A stretch of 64,000 nt of DNA from Leptothrix sp. (in: b-proteobacteria) (GCA_013822685.1 PNKV01000020.1:1-64000); one strand, 5' to 3'. Counted from the first letter of the stretch, positions 1 to 8,457 are shown. Translations and numbers: made by a program. The notes: generated by a model from the letters alone, not told the origin.

Positions 1-4
1 ATGA

Positions 5-30
5 AGCCCAACCGCAAGGTTGGGCTTTTT
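5..30 (+). terminator. Rho-independent terminator of the gene upstream of the window
   Basis: A 9-bp perfect stem (AGCCCAACC pairing with GGTTGGGCT) closes a GCAA tetraloop and is followed by five T. This is a textbook intrinsic terminator. It lies inside the first codons of the longest open frame that contains smg, which shows that the in-frame ATG at position 1 is not the real start of that gene. Confidence 0.88.
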
Positions 31-84
31 GCTTTGTGGGACGCTCTGTTTCACCTTTGCCATGCTCGGATTGGCGCCTTGCGC

Positions 85-90
85 TATAGT
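85..90 (+). promoter_or_regulatory. candidate -10 element for smg (possibly leaderless)
   Basis: TATAGT lies six bases before the ATG at 97, so transcription from it would begin at or next to the start codon. No Shine-Dalgarno sequence is visible between it and the ATG. No good -35 is present at 16-18 bp spacing; TTGCCA at 57-62 is too far away. This is a motif-only call. Confidence 0.3.
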
Positions 91-96
91 GATTCC

Positions 97-549
97 ATGT
101 TCGATGTCTTGGTCTACCTTTACGAACACTACTGGCGGCCCGATGCCTGTCCTGAGTCGGACCTCTTGGCGCGCAAGCTCACTGCGGTGGGCTTTGAAGC
201 CGATGAGATCCGAGAGGCTTTGGTTTGGCTGGATGGTCTGAACACCTTGTCTGCTCATGAGGGGGTGGACCAATCCGAAAGCAGCACGCGTGTGTATTCC
301 AGCCTTGAGTTGGAGCACTTGGGCGCCGATGCGCTGGGCTTCCTCCAGTTTTTGGAGTCGGCGGGCGTGCTGTCAACCCGCTTGCGCGAAGTGGTGCTGG
401 ACCGCGCTTTGGTGATACCTGGCGGTCCGATCAGTTTAGAAGATCTCAAGATCGTCGTGCTGATGCTGTTTTGGAGTCGCGGGGAAGAGCCGGATGCGTT
501 GATCCTGGACGAACTGTTCGTCGAAGCCGAAGATCGGTTGATTCATTGA
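97..549 (+). CDS. smg: Smg family protein (DUF494)
   Basis: The 150-residue protein begins MFDVLVYLYEHYW, the characteristic N-terminus of the Smg/DUF494 family, and is acidic and alpha-helical throughout with no signal peptide. The molecular role of Smg is not established; in proteobacteria the gene usually sits between dprA and topA. The start at 97 is chosen because the longer frame back to position 1 runs through an intrinsic terminator and because family members begin with MFDVL. No Shine-Dalgarno sequence is visible, and a TATAGT hexamer ends six bases before the ATG. The downstream neighbour is not topA here, and a terminator follows at 596. Confidence 0.9.
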   Translation: MFDVLVYLYEHYWRPDACPESDLLARKLTAVGFEADEIREALVWLDGLNTLSAHEGVDQSESSTRVYSSLELEHLGADALGFLQFLESAGVLSTRLREVVLDRALVIPGGPISLEDLKIVVLMLFWSRGEEPDALILDELFVEAEDRLIH

Positions 550-595
550 CGGCTGATGGGTGGCCTGATAACCCACGCAAACCAAGCGAAGAACC

Positions 596-621
596 AAGGG
601 TCCTGAGGGGCCCTTTCTTTT
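596..621 (+). terminator. Rho-independent terminator after smg
   Basis: AAGGGTCC and GGGCCCTT form an 8-bp stem with one G-T wobble around a TGAG loop, followed by a T-rich tract (TCTTTTTC). It lies 47 bases after the smg stop and separates smg from the lipoprotein gene. Confidence 0.72.
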
Positions 622-762
622 TCTCGGATGATGAGAATTGACTCAAGTGGCCTTCAGTCCGGTCGTAAACGAAGGCAGACCCCTGGTTGCGCTATCCACC
701 TGCTGCGAATGCATGGGCGCATCCTGCGACGGGTGGAACACCGTAGTGATTTGGAGCACAGG

Positions 763-1200
763 ATGAGGATGGCTTGGAGTTCAGTGGCAGCTAGGCGTTG
801 GACCAGGGCTGGGTTCGTGGCAATGGGCGTGTTCGCGGGTGTGACCGGGCTGACCGGCTGCGACCAGCTCGGCATTGAAACTCCAGAGAAGGCGGCCGAG
901 CGCCAGATTGCCGACGCAAAAGCCGTGGGCAGTGCTTGCCGACATGCCATGCGAGCGATTGAAGACTGTTACTTGCTGAATCCCAAAACCGAGAAGTCGT
1001 CGGTGTTCACGGGGTGGCGTGAGATGGACGAGTACATGCGCGAGAACAAGCTGGAAGGGATTGCGCCGGTGGTGCCTCGACCAGCGCCGCCCGCAGCGGC
1101 CTCCAAGCCGTCGTCGCCTGTCGACAATGAAGATGAAGAAGCGGAAGAGCCCGAGGCCAAACCTGGCAAAGGCAAATCGGCCAAATCAAGCGGGCATTGA
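763..1200 (+). CDS. small putative lipoprotein of unknown function
   Basis: I do not recognise this 145-residue protein. Counting from the ATG at 763, a basic N-terminus and hydrophobic stretch lead to a lipobox LTGC with the acylated cysteine at about residue 33 (followed by DQLG), so it should be a lipid-anchored envelope protein. The middle part has two cysteines in a short helical region (ACRHAM..AIEDCY) that could form a disulfide. The C-terminal third is low complexity: Pro/Ala-rich, then Glu-rich, then Lys/Ser-rich. The start at 763 is supported by GGAG six bases upstream; an ATG two codons later is also possible. The longer frame back to 628 has no ribosome binding site and would put the signal sequence far from the N-terminus. 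Confidence 0.65.
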   Translation: MRMAWSSVAARRWTRAGFVAMGVFAGVTGLTGCDQLGIETPEKAAERQIADAKAVGSACRHAMRAIEDCYLLNPKTEKSSVFTGWREMDEYMRENKLEGIAPVVPRPAPPAAASKPSSPVDNEDEEAEEPEAKPGKGKSAKSSGH

Positions 1201-1235
1201 CGAGCCGGACCAGGCCTTGCCATGACAATGGCGGG

Positions 1236-2021
1236 ATGAGTCGAGATACGGGACCACCGTGGGGTTTGCTCCACACATCGTTGTGGCGGCATGCTGAGTT
1301 TCGCCGGGGCGCCCGTGACATGGGGGCCGTGATGCCGGGCGTGCTGGCTTGGGGATTGGTGACGGGCGTGGCCATGGTCAAAGCAGGGCTGCCCTTGCCG
1401 ATTGCTTTGCTGATGAGCCTGAGCGTTTTCGCGGCGAGCGCCCAATTGGCGGCGTTGCCTTTGATGCTGGCGGGCGCGCCGCTGTGGGTGGTCTGGGTGA
1501 CGGCCCTGTGCGTGAACCTGAGGTTTGTGATCTTCAGTGCGCAAATGCGCGTGCACATGATGAGCTTGCCCTTGCGTTGGCGTTTGGTGGCGGGCTACCT
1601 CACAGCCGACATCACCTACGTGATGATGATGCAACGGCATGCGGCTTCGCCGCCGGCCAGCCTTGAGAACCCGGCACCTTTGGCCTACTTCGCGGGCTTG
1701 TTCTCGGTCAACTGGGTTGCCTGGAATGTTGCATCGCTGGCGGGCGTGCTGTTCGCGAGTGCGATTCCCACTCAGTGGGGATTGGGGTTCGCGGGGACCT
1801 TGGCCTTGGTGGGCCTGCTGGTATCGCTGACCAACGACCGGGCCACGGCGTTCAGCGCGGGGCTGGCGGGGACCGCGGCGGTGGCGGCTTTCGGTTTGCC
1901 GTTCAAGCTCAACATGGTGGTGGCCGTGGCTTCGGCGGTGGCCTGTGGGCTGTTGCTGGACAAAGTGACCGAGATGCATCGCAAGCGCGGGACCACTGCG
2001 GGCCCTTCAAACGGGGCATGA
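1236..2021 (+). CDS. azlC: AzlC family branched-chain amino acid exporter subunit
   Basis: This 261-residue inner-membrane protein has about six to seven hydrophobic segments and the AzlC signature region AASAQLAAL followed by CVNLRFVIFSAQM. AzlC forms a two-component exporter with the small AzlD protein (the YgaZ/YgaH-type system), exporting branched-chain or related amino acids; the actual substrate cannot be told from sequence. The ATG at 1236 is preceded by GGCGGG. The azlD gene follows after about 13 bp, so the two are certainly co-transcribed. Confidence 0.88.
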   Translation: MSRDTGPPWGLLHTSLWRHAEFRRGARDMGAVMPGVLAWGLVTGVAMVKAGLPLPIALLMSLSVFAASAQLAALPLMLAGAPLWVVWVTALCVNLRFVIFSAQMRVHMMSLPLRWRLVAGYLTADITYVMMMQRHAASPPASLENPAPLAYFAGLFSVNWVAWNVASLAGVLFASAIPTQWGLGFAGTLALVGLLVSLTNDRATAFSAGLAGTAAVAAFGLPFKLNMVVAVASAVACGLLLDKVTEMHRKRGTTAGPSNGA

Positions 2022-2034
2022 CTTGGGCGCCTTG

Positions 2035-2376
2035 ATGAATGCACCGATGAGCACCACGGAGATGGTGATCGCGGCCTTGGGGTTGGTGGCCATCTCTGCG
2101 TTCACCCGGTCGTTTTTCTTTTTGAGCAAAGAGCCATGGCGCTTGCCGGCTTGGCTGGAGCGCGGCCTGCGCTACGCGCCTTTGGCGGCCTTGAGCGCCG
2201 TGGTGTTCCCGGAGGTGCTGCTTGTGCAGGGGCATTGGCCGCATGACTGGCGTGATGCCCGTTTCTTTGCGACGGCGGCGGCCGTGGCATGGGCCTGGTG
2301 GCGAAAAGGCATGCTTGGCACCATCGTGAGCGGGATGGTGGTGCTGCTGGCCCTGAGACTGGGGTTGGGGTGGTGA
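2035..2376 (+). CDS. azlD: AzlD family branched-chain amino acid exporter small subunit
   Basis: This 113-residue protein has four predicted membrane segments and the AzlD-type features FTRSFFFL near the N-terminus and RGLRYAPLAALSAVV in the middle. It pairs with the adjacent AzlC as the small subunit of an amino acid exporter. The ATG at 2035 is preferred; a TTG four codons upstream (2023) in the same frame is an alternative. About 120 bases separate it from pgk. Confidence 0.86.
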   Translation: MNAPMSTTEMVIAALGLVAISAFTRSFFFLSKEPWRLPAWLERGLRYAPLAALSAVVFPEVLLVQGHWPHDWRDARFFATAAAVAWAWWRKGMLGTIVSGMVVLLALRLGLGW

Positions 2377-2497
2377 CTTTGCTTGAGGTTTGTAACGAAG
2401 GGGCGGCTTCCCGGATTGACCCCTGGTGTCGGGCGCAGCGAGGCTATCTACAATCAGGCCCAAATTCCGTTTCGTCTTTCACCTCTATTTCATCATC

Positions 2498-3691
2498 ATG
2501 AACATCCTCCGATTTGAAGACCTCGTGGCCCAAGGCAAGGTGGCTGGCCAGCGCGTGTTCATCCGCGCCGATCTGAACGTGCCGCAAGACGATGCCGGCA
2601 ACATCACCGAAGACACGCGTGTGCGGGCTTCAGTGCCCGCGATTGAGCTCGCGCTCAAGGCGGGTGCGGCGGTGATGGTGACGTCGCACCTGGGCCGGCC
2701 GACGGAGGGTGAGTTCAAGATGGCCGATTCGCTGGCGCCCGTGGCCAAGCGCCTGGGCGAGTTGCTGGGGCGCGAGGTCAGGCTGGTGTCAGACTGGGTG
2801 GATGGCGTGACGGTGGCGCAAGGCGATGTGGTGCTGCTGGAAAACTGCCGCCTGAACAAGGGCGAGAAGAAGAACAGTGAAGAGCTGGCCCGCAAGCTGG
2901 CGGCCTTGTGCGACATCTTTGTGAACGACGCCTTTGGCACGGCGCACCGTGCCGAAGGCACGACCTATGGCATCGCGCAATACGCCAAGGTGGCATGTGC
3001 CGGGCCCTTGTTGTCTGCCGAGATCGATGCGCTGAACAAGGCCCTGGCGGCGCCAAAGCGGCCTTTGGTGGCCATCGTGGCGGGCTCCAAGGTGTCCAGC
3101 AAGCTGACCATTTTGGAGGCGCTGTCCAAGAATGTGGACGGGCTGATCGTGGGGGGCGGCATTGCCAACACGTTCATGCTGGCCGCGGGTTTGAACGTGG
3201 GCAAGTCCTTGGTCGAGAAGGACCTGGTGGGGGCGGCCACGGCGGTGATCGAGGCCATGAAGGCGCGTGGCGCGGAAGTGCCTATTCCAGAAGACGTGGT
3301 GGTGGCCAAGACCTTTGCTGCCGACGCGCCGGCCACCGTGAAGGCGGCGACCGAGGTGGCCGACGACGACATGATCCTGGACATCGGACCGAAGACGGCC
3401 GAGACCCTGGCGGCCAAGCTGAAGGCCGCTGGCACGATCGTGTGGAATGGCCCGGTGGGCGTGTTCGAGTTCGCCGCTTTTGAAAATGGCACCAGGACGA
3501 TCGCCAAGGCCATTGCCGAATCCAGCGCCTTCAGCATCGCAGGGGGGGGCGACACGCTGGCGGCGATTGCCAAGTACGGCATCGAGAAGGACGTGGGCTA
3601 CATCTCGACGGGTGGCGGGGCGTTCCTGGAAGTGCTGGAAGGCAAGACCTTGCCGGCGTTCGAGATTCTGCAAAAGCGCGCGGCGGGCTGA
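2498..3691 (+). CDS. pgk: phosphoglycerate kinase
   Basis: This 397-residue cytosolic enzyme transfers phosphate from 1,3-bisphosphoglycerate to ADP in glycolysis, and works in reverse in gluconeogenesis. Visible signatures are the N-terminal substrate-binding RADLNVP, TSHLGRP, the GPLLSAE and GSKVSSK region, and the C-terminal nucleotide-binding WNGPVGVFE and GGGDTLAA. The length is normal for the family. The start at 2498 (MNILRF) is chosen by family length; the frame extends upstream to 2426 without support. No strong Shine-Dalgarno is seen, and TACAAT at 2449-2454 could be a -10 element. The foldase-like gene begins six bases after the stop. Confidence 0.98.
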   Translation: MNILRFEDLVAQGKVAGQRVFIRADLNVPQDDAGNITEDTRVRASVPAIELALKAGAAVMVTSHLGRPTEGEFKMADSLAPVAKRLGELLGREVRLVSDWVDGVTVAQGDVVLLENCRLNKGEKKNSEELARKLAALCDIFVNDAFGTAHRAEGTTYGIAQYAKVACAGPLLSAEIDALNKALAAPKRPLVAIVAGSKVSSKLTILEALSKNVDGLIVGGGIANTFMLAAGLNVGKSLVEKDLVGAATAVIEAMKARGAEVPIPEDVVVAKTFAADAPATVKAATEVADDDMILDIGPKTAETLAAKLKAAGTIVWNGPVGVFEFAAFENGTRTIAKAIAESSAFSIAGGGDTLAAIAKYGIEKDVGYISTGGGAFLEVLEGKTLPAFEILQKRAAG

Positions 3692-3697
3692 CCTGCC

Positions 3698-4510
3698 ATG
3701 GTCAAGCGCGCGCTGCTGGTCCTGGCCATCGCCGGCTTGCTGGTCTGGTGGTACGAGCGGGGGCAAGGGCCCGAGGTGGAGGCCGGCAAGGCGGCTTTGC
3801 CTGTGGCGGCCTCAGGCCTGGCGCCCGCACCGCCAGTGGCCAAAGGGGCTGCAGTGCGGCCTCCCGGCGGCTGGGCGCCCAAAGCGTGGTCGGTGCTGGG
3901 CGGCAAGCTGGTGCCGAGTCGTGCCTTGCGCGAACGGTTTGACAGCTACCTGCCCTTGGGCAAAGGCGTGACCATGGTGGAGGTGCGCGCGACCCTGGAG
4001 CAGGATGCCCTGGCGGACCTGGGGCAGGCCAACAGCGCGCAGGTGTTGGCCATCTGGGACCGCTATGCGCGTTTGCAAAACCACGATTGGCAGCGTCCCT
4101 TCAACGCGACCGATCCCAAGGGCTGGCAGGCCACGTTGAATGAGCAGCACCAGGTGCGCCGGCAATTCCTGGGCGCCGATTGGGCCGAGGCGTTTTTTGG
4201 AGAAGACGAGGCGGCCCTGCAGCGGCGCATTGCCAGCCTGATGGCGAGCCCCCGGATCCCGGCGGCGTCGAGCCTGGACGATGTGCTGGCCAAGTCGCCA
4301 GCGTCGGCGGGCCCGCTGGCGTCAGCGGCCTCCACCAGGGGTGACGATTGGCGGGTGCGGGCCGACAAGGCTCGGCTGGAATGGACCCATTTGACGCAGG
4401 ATGCGTCCTTGGATGAAGGGCAGCGCCTGATCCGCATCCGGCAGTACCTGCAGCAAAATTTCAATGGGCAAGATGCGGCGCGCCTGGCGCGCGAGCTTCA
4501 GTTGCCCTGA
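3698..4510 (+). CDS. lipase secretion chaperone (foldase)-like protein
   Basis: The 270-residue protein has an N-terminal membrane anchor (residues about 4-18), a Pro/Ala-rich periplasmic linker, and a helical domain with the hallmarks of the lipase chaperone family: LRERFDSYL matches the family RxxFDY(F/C)LSA motif, and RRQFLGADWAEAFFGEDEA matches the conserved RRQVFG..AEAFFG.EEA stretch. Known members (Lif/LipB/LipH) fold a secreted lipase encoded next door. No secreted lipase gene is visible in this window; the alpha/beta hydrolase at 8435 has no signal peptide. It is shorter than typical members (about 340). The 6-bp gap after pgk implies co-transcription with a glycolytic gene. Confidence 0.75.
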   Translation: MVKRALLVLAIAGLLVWWYERGQGPEVEAGKAALPVAASGLAPAPPVAKGAAVRPPGGWAPKAWSVLGGKLVPSRALRERFDSYLPLGKGVTMVEVRATLEQDALADLGQANSAQVLAIWDRYARLQNHDWQRPFNATDPKGWQATLNEQHQVRRQFLGADWAEAFFGEDEAALQRRIASLMASPRIPAASSLDDVLAKSPASAGPLASAASTRGDDWRVRADKARLEWTHLTQDASLDEGQRLIRIRQYLQQNFNGQDAARLARELQLP

Positions 4511-5421
4511 CCGGCGTTGGATTGCAGGGCGTCGCTGGCGGCGATCACATTGCCCGTGCGTTGCAAGGCTTCAGCCCACACGCTGTAGCTGGGCGGCAAG
4601 CCTGAATCCCAAGGGTGGAAGCCCGGTTTGTACCAGGCCAGGTAGGGCCGCATGATGTCGGACACCATGCCGCCAGGGCCGTACAGCCACCACAGGCCTT
4701 TCGCCCACAGTTTGAGGCGTTGGGGGCGGCTGAAGCCGTCGACCTTGAGCATGTGCCCCATGATCTGGAACACGAACAGCGGGAAATTGATGCTGACCTG
4801 CAGGAGTGCGAGCACGCGCCGCAGGTAGCCCACCTGGGCCACTTGCTGCATGACGTCGTAAGCAACGCCTTTGTGTTCAATTTCTTCAACGGCGTGCCAG
4901 ACGTACATGGCGCGAACGCGTGGGTCGGCGTCGGGGAAAAGGTCGCGGCGCTCGAACCAGCCTTGGGCCATGATGGCCGTGATGTGTTCCGAGGCGGCGG
5001 TGATGGCCAGGGTGTGCTGGCGCGACAGGCGCTGGCGGGTCACATCGAACAGGAAGCGGCGCTGGTTGGCCAGGATGCGGTCCACCTTGACGCCTTGATC
5101 CGCCAGGCGGCGGTTGAAGGCCGAGTGCACCATGCCGTGCTGGGCTTCCTGCCGGGTGAAGTCCTTGATGGCCTGCAGGTGTTCGGGGTCGGTGACCTGG
5201 TCGCGGAAATCGCGCACGCAGGTGATGAAGAAGCGCTCGCCCTCGGGGAAGAGGGTGGACATGGCGTCGAAAAAGCGCGTTTTGAACGGGTCGCCGCCAA
5301 ACCAGTGGCGGGGGATGTCGCCGTCCAGTCCGAAGTCCAGGTGCTCGCGCGGCACGATGGGCGCCGCCGCCGCGGGGGTGGCTGGGCAGTCAGGGGCATC
5401 AGAGGTGCGCAGGACGGTCAT
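4498..5421 (-). CDS. ferritin-like 'metal-dependent hydrolase' (PF10118 type), paralogue 3
   Basis: This 307-residue protein shares long identical stretches with the next two genes on the same strand, including VPRE.LDFGLDGDIP, GDPFKTRFFDA and RDFRDQVTDP. Metal-ligand-like motifs are QEAQH, SEHITA and EEIEH, the spacing expected of a four-helix di-iron carboxylate protein. The family is annotated as predicted metal-dependent hydrolase, but I know of no firm biochemical function. The N-terminus carries an Ala/Pro-rich extension that the other two copies lack. Its 3' end overlaps the foldase gene by 13 bp in convergent orientation. Confidence 0.85.
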   Translation of the reverse strand: MTVLRTSDAPDCPATPAAAAPIVPREHLDFGLDGDIPRHWFGGDPFKTRFFDAMSTLFPEGERFFITCVRDFRDQVTDPEHLQAIKDFTRQEAQHGMVHSAFNRRLADQGVKVDRILANQRRFLFDVTRQRLSRQHTLAITAASEHITAIMAQGWFERRDLFPDADPRVRAMYVWHAVEEIEHKGVAYDVMQQVAQVGYLRRVLALLQVSINFPLFVFQIMGHMLKVDGFSRPQRLKLWAKGLWWLYGPGGMVSDIMRPYLAWYKPGFHPWDSGLPPSYSVWAEALQRTGNVIAASDALQSNAGQGN

Positions 5422-5468
5422 GCGGCCATATCGGCCGTCGGCTGAGCAACTTGAGGCCGCCCCCGTGC

Positions 5469-6338
5469 TCAGGCGGCCGCGGCGTGCAGCACTTCACCGG
5501 CCAGGATTGGATCGCCGGTCTGGTTGAAGGTGTCCAGCCAGAGCTTGTAGCTGTCCATCTGGCCTTGCTGCCAGGGGTGGAAGCCAGGCTTGTAGTAATG
5601 CATGTACTGGAAGAACATGGACATGAACAGGCCGGTGCCCGGCTTGTACAGCCACCACAGGCCCTGCGCCCACAGCTTGGTGCGCTCCCAACGGCTGAAG
5701 CCATCGACCTTGAGCATGTAGCGTGTGCTGAGCATGGCGTTGATGGTGAAGCCCAGGGTGACTTCGACCATGGTCACCGCGCGGCGCAGGTACCCGACCT
5801 TGGCCACCTTTTGCATCACGTCGAAAGCGACGGCCTTGTGCTCGATCTCTTCCATGGCGTGCCAGGCGTACATGGCGCGCATGCGCGGGTCGGCGGCAGC
5901 CATGATGTCTTTGCGGGCAAAAAAGCTGTGCGCCATGATCGAGGTCATGTGCTCGGCCGCGGCGGTGTTGGCCAGGGTGTGCTTTTTGGGCAGGTACTTG
6001 CGCATCCACTCGATCAGGCCGCGCTGCATGCCTTCGAGCATGTCCACGTCGATGCCTTGCGCTTTGAGGCGCTCGTTGTACTGGCTGTGGACGATGCCGT
6101 GCTGGCCTTCCTGGCGGATGAAGTGCTTGATTTCTTCGCGCAGCACCGGGTCGCTGACCTGGTCGCGGAAATCGCGCACACACGAGATGAAGAAGCGCTC
6201 ACCCTCGGGGAAGATGGTCGACATGGCGTCGAAGAAGCGCGTCTTGAAAGGATCACCGCCGAACCAATACTTGGGGATGTCGCCTTCCAGGCCGAAGTCG
6301 AGTTTTTCGCGCGGGACGATGGGGTTGTGTTGGTGCAT
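5469..6338 (-). CDS. ferritin-like 'metal-dependent hydrolase' (PF10118 type), paralogue 2
   Basis: This is the middle copy of the tandem triplet, 289 residues. It has the same motifs as its neighbours: REKLDFGLEGDIP, RQEGQHGIVH, AEHMTSIM and WHAMEEIEHK, giving ExxH, EH and EExEH ligand sets consistent with a dinuclear metal site. A conserved C-terminal block (LWWLYKPG...YKPGFHPW) may be amphipathic and membrane-associating. The start at 6338 is set by a strong GAGGAG seven bases upstream; the longer frame to 6395 would overlap the preceding gene. The spacing of ten bases to paralogue 1 indicates one operon. The true reaction is unknown. Confidence 0.85.
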   Translation of the reverse strand: MHQHNPIVPREKLDFGLEGDIPKYWFGGDPFKTRFFDAMSTIFPEGERFFISCVRDFRDQVSDPVLREEIKHFIRQEGQHGIVHSQYNERLKAQGIDVDMLEGMQRGLIEWMRKYLPKKHTLANTAAAEHMTSIMAHSFFARKDIMAAADPRMRAMYAWHAMEEIEHKAVAFDVMQKVAKVGYLRRAVTMVEVTLGFTINAMLSTRYMLKVDGFSRWERTKLWAQGLWWLYKPGTGLFMSMFFQYMHYYKPGFHPWQQGQMDSYKLWLDTFNQTGDPILAGEVLHAAAA

Positions 6339-6348
6339 GGAGGTCTCC

Positions 6349-7230
6349 TCAGGCGTGGGCGCCGTGCAGGCGGTTGCCGGCCAGGATGGGGTCACCGGTT
6401 TCCTTCAGGATGCGCAGCCAGTTGTCGTAGCTGGGCACCACGGGGTCTTGCCAGGGGTGGAAACTGGGCTTGAGGTAGCTGAAGTATTTGCCGACCATGG
6501 GCGAGAACAGGCCGCCCGGCTTGTAGAGCCACCACAGGCCCTTGGCCCAGATCTTGGTGCGCTGCCAGCGGCTGAAGCCATCGACTTCGAACATGTGCTT
6601 CATGATCCGGAACACGTGGAAGGGGAAGAGCACGGTGACCAGCAGCATCGAGCCGATGCGGTTGCGGTAGCTGCTTTTGGCGATGTTCTGCAGCACGTCG
6701 AAGGCCACGGCCTTGTGCTCCATCTCTTCCATGGCGTGCCACACGTAGAGGGCGCGGATGCGGTCGTCGGCGCCTTCAAAGATCTCGGGGCGCTCGACAA
6801 AGCAATCGGCCATGATGGCGGTGATGTGCTCGGCCGCGGCCGTGATGCCCAGCGTGAACTCGCGCGAGGTGTGCTTGCGGATGATGCCGAAAAGGCGCTT
6901 TTCCTGGCCGGCCAGGATCTCTTTCACCGCGATGCCCTGGGCCTGCAGGCGGTCGTTGTAGCGCGTGTGGACGATGCCGTGCTGGCCTTCCTGGCGCGTG
7001 AAGTCCTTGATGTCCTGCAGCACCTTGGGGTCGGTGGTGCGGTCCTTGAAGTCGCGCACGCAGGTGATGAAGAAGCGCTCGCCCACAGGAAAGAGGGTCG
7101 ACAGGGCATCGAAGAAACGGGTCTTGAACGGGTCGCCGTTCAACCAGTATTGGGGGATGTCGCCGTCCAGCCCGAAATCCAGCTTTTCACGCGGGATGAT
7201 GGGAGGCGGGGTCATTTTTGTGGTGTTCAT
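6349..7230 (-). CDS. ferritin-like 'metal-dependent hydrolase' (PF10118 type), paralogue 1
   Basis: First gene of the triplet in transcription order, 293 residues. Motifs RQEGQHGIVH, AEHITAIM and WHAMEEMEHK carry the presumed metal ligands, and the C-terminal LWWLYKPGG...LKPSFHPW block is shared by all three copies. The start at 7230 has GGAG five to eight bases upstream; the frame continues to 7266 without a better site. Upstream, between this gene and the AraC-type regulator, lies a pair of ACGACA direct repeats at 20-bp spacing that could be the regulator's site. The triplication suggests either functional divergence or dosage selection. Confidence 0.85.
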   Translation of the reverse strand: MNTTKMTPPPIIPREKLDFGLDGDIPQYWLNGDPFKTRFFDALSTLFPVGERFFITCVRDFKDRTTDPKVLQDIKDFTRQEGQHGIVHTRYNDRLQAQGIAVKEILAGQEKRLFGIIRKHTSREFTLGITAAAEHITAIMADCFVERPEIFEGADDRIRALYVWHAMEEMEHKAVAFDVLQNIAKSSYRNRIGSMLLVTVLFPFHVFRIMKHMFEVDGFSRWQRTKIWAKGLWWLYKPGGLFSPMVGKYFSYLKPSFHPWQDPVVPSYDNWLRILKETGDPILAGNRLHGAHA

Positions 7231-7322
7231 GGGGATCTCCTCGGCAGGGGGTTGCGCACTGGGCACAGGCTTTCCGATGAATGAACTTTAGGCAGTTGGC
7301 GCCCGCCGGGCTATGGTGTGCA

Positions 7323-7348
7323 ACGACAGCAGGGTAATTTTCACGACA
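7323..7348 (-). promoter_or_regulatory. 20-bp-spaced direct repeat upstream of the hydrolase triplet (candidate AraC-type operator)
   Basis: TGTCGT (read on the minus strand; ACGACA on plus at 7323-7328 and 7343-7348) occurs twice at exactly 20-bp spacing, about two helical turns, roughly 95 bp before the start of paralogue 1. AraC-family regulators typically bind such direct half-sites, and an AraC-type gene ends at 7381 just upstream. The call rests on position and spacing only. Confidence 0.35.
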
Positions 7349-7380
7349 CGCCAGGGCTAGGGAAAACACCAGGCTTTTCG

Positions 7381-8457
7381 TCAGGGACCGGGGCTGCGGC
7401 GGTACTGGCTGGGCGTGACGCCCGACCAGCGGGTGAAGGCCTGGGTGAAGCTGCGCCGGTCAGAGAACCCCAGGCGGTCGCTGATGTCTTCGATGGGCAA
7501 GGCCGGGTCTTGCAGCCATTGGCGGGCCAGGCTGTAGCGCACACGGGCGAGGATGCCGGAGTGGCTTTCGCCCACCTCGCGCAGGCGGCGTTGCAGGGTG
7601 CGGGCGTGGATGTGCAGCTCTTCGGCCAGGGCTTCCAGGCCCAGTCCCAGCAGGCGCGGCTTGTGCGCCAGGGCGCGCTCGATCTGTTGGACCAAAGGGC
7701 CTGCGTGGTCCAGGGCGCTGGCATCCTGCTGCTGTTGTTCGGCGCGCTGGGCAACTTGCTGAACCACGCGTTGGGCGGCCTGTTCGTGCAAACGCGGGAA
7801 GCCGCCGCGCAGCGGCAGGTCCAGCAGGGCCCGGTCGAACCACATGGCGCTGACCGGCGCCGAGTACGAGATCGGCACGTTGAAAAAGGCTTCGCACGCC
7901 CCGCCATCCTGGTGGGGCGCGTGCTGCAAGGTGATGCGGCCAAACAGCTGCTGTCCGCCCAGCAACATGCGGGTGAACTTGAGCAGGCTGGCGAACACGC
8001 CTTCGGTGAAATGCCAGGTGGTGTCGGGCGAGGCCTCCGGGTGGTTGAAGGCCACCGACATGCGGGCCTCGTTGCCGTGCTCGGCCAGCGAGATCTGCAT
8101 GTAAGGGTTGAGCAGCGGGGGGATCCACTCCAGCGAGCGGGCGGCTTCGCGCAGCGTCGGGCTGGTGGTGATGAAGGTCTCGATGTCCGACATGTACTCG
8201 AAGGCGAAGGTCTCGCCGAGCACCAGGGGGAAGTGCTGGCCGCGGCCCAGGGCGCGGGTTTCGTCAACGCAGCGCTGCATGACGCGCTGCATGGTCTCGC
8301 GGTGGATGACGGCGGTCTCGGGGTGCAGGTTGCTGGTGTCGACGCCTTCTTCTTCGAAGATGAGGCCGATGTCGATGCCGCACAGGTTGGCCGCGCGCAC
8401 CCAGTTGGTCACGGTGACGAAGGGCAGGGGCGGCTCAACGGTGGCGGGTGCGGTCAT
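7381..8457 (-). CDS. AraC family transcriptional regulator (Arabinose_bd/PF12625 type)
   Basis: This 358-residue regulator has an N-terminal ligand-sensing domain of the kind found in OruR/ArgR-like AraC members (residues about 15-210, ending in the FFNVPISYSAPVSAMWFDRALLDLPL region) and a C-terminal double helix-turn-helix with HARTLQRRLREVG, PIEDISDRLGFSDRRSFTQAFTRWSGVTP. Regulators of this subtype often control neighbouring lipid or hydrocarbon metabolism genes. It is encoded between the hydrolase triplet and an alpha/beta hydrolase, all on the minus strand, and overlaps the latter by 23 bp. The likely targets are the triplet and perhaps itself. Confidence 0.9.
   Translation of the reverse strand: MTAPATVEPPLPFVTVTNWVRAANLCGIDIGLIFEEEGVDTSNLHPETAVIHRETMQRVMQRCVDETRALGRGQHFPLVLGETFAFEYMSDIETFITTSPTLREAARSLEWIPPLLNPYMQISLAEHGNEARMSVAFNHPEASPDTTWHFTEGVFASLLKFTRMLLGGQQLFGRITLQHAPHQDGGACEAFFNVPISYSAPVSAMWFDRALLDLPLRGGFPRLHEQAAQRVVQQVAQRAEQQQQDASALDHAGPLVQQIERALAHKPRLLGLGLEALAEELHIHARTLQRRLREVGESHSGILARVRYSLARQWLQDPALPIEDISDRLGFSDRRSFTQAFTRWSGVTPSQYRRSPGP

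Noticed and set aside
1..96. N-terminal extension of smg starting at the ATG at position 1
   Set aside because: The first 30 bases are an intrinsic terminator and Smg proteins begin at MFDVL.
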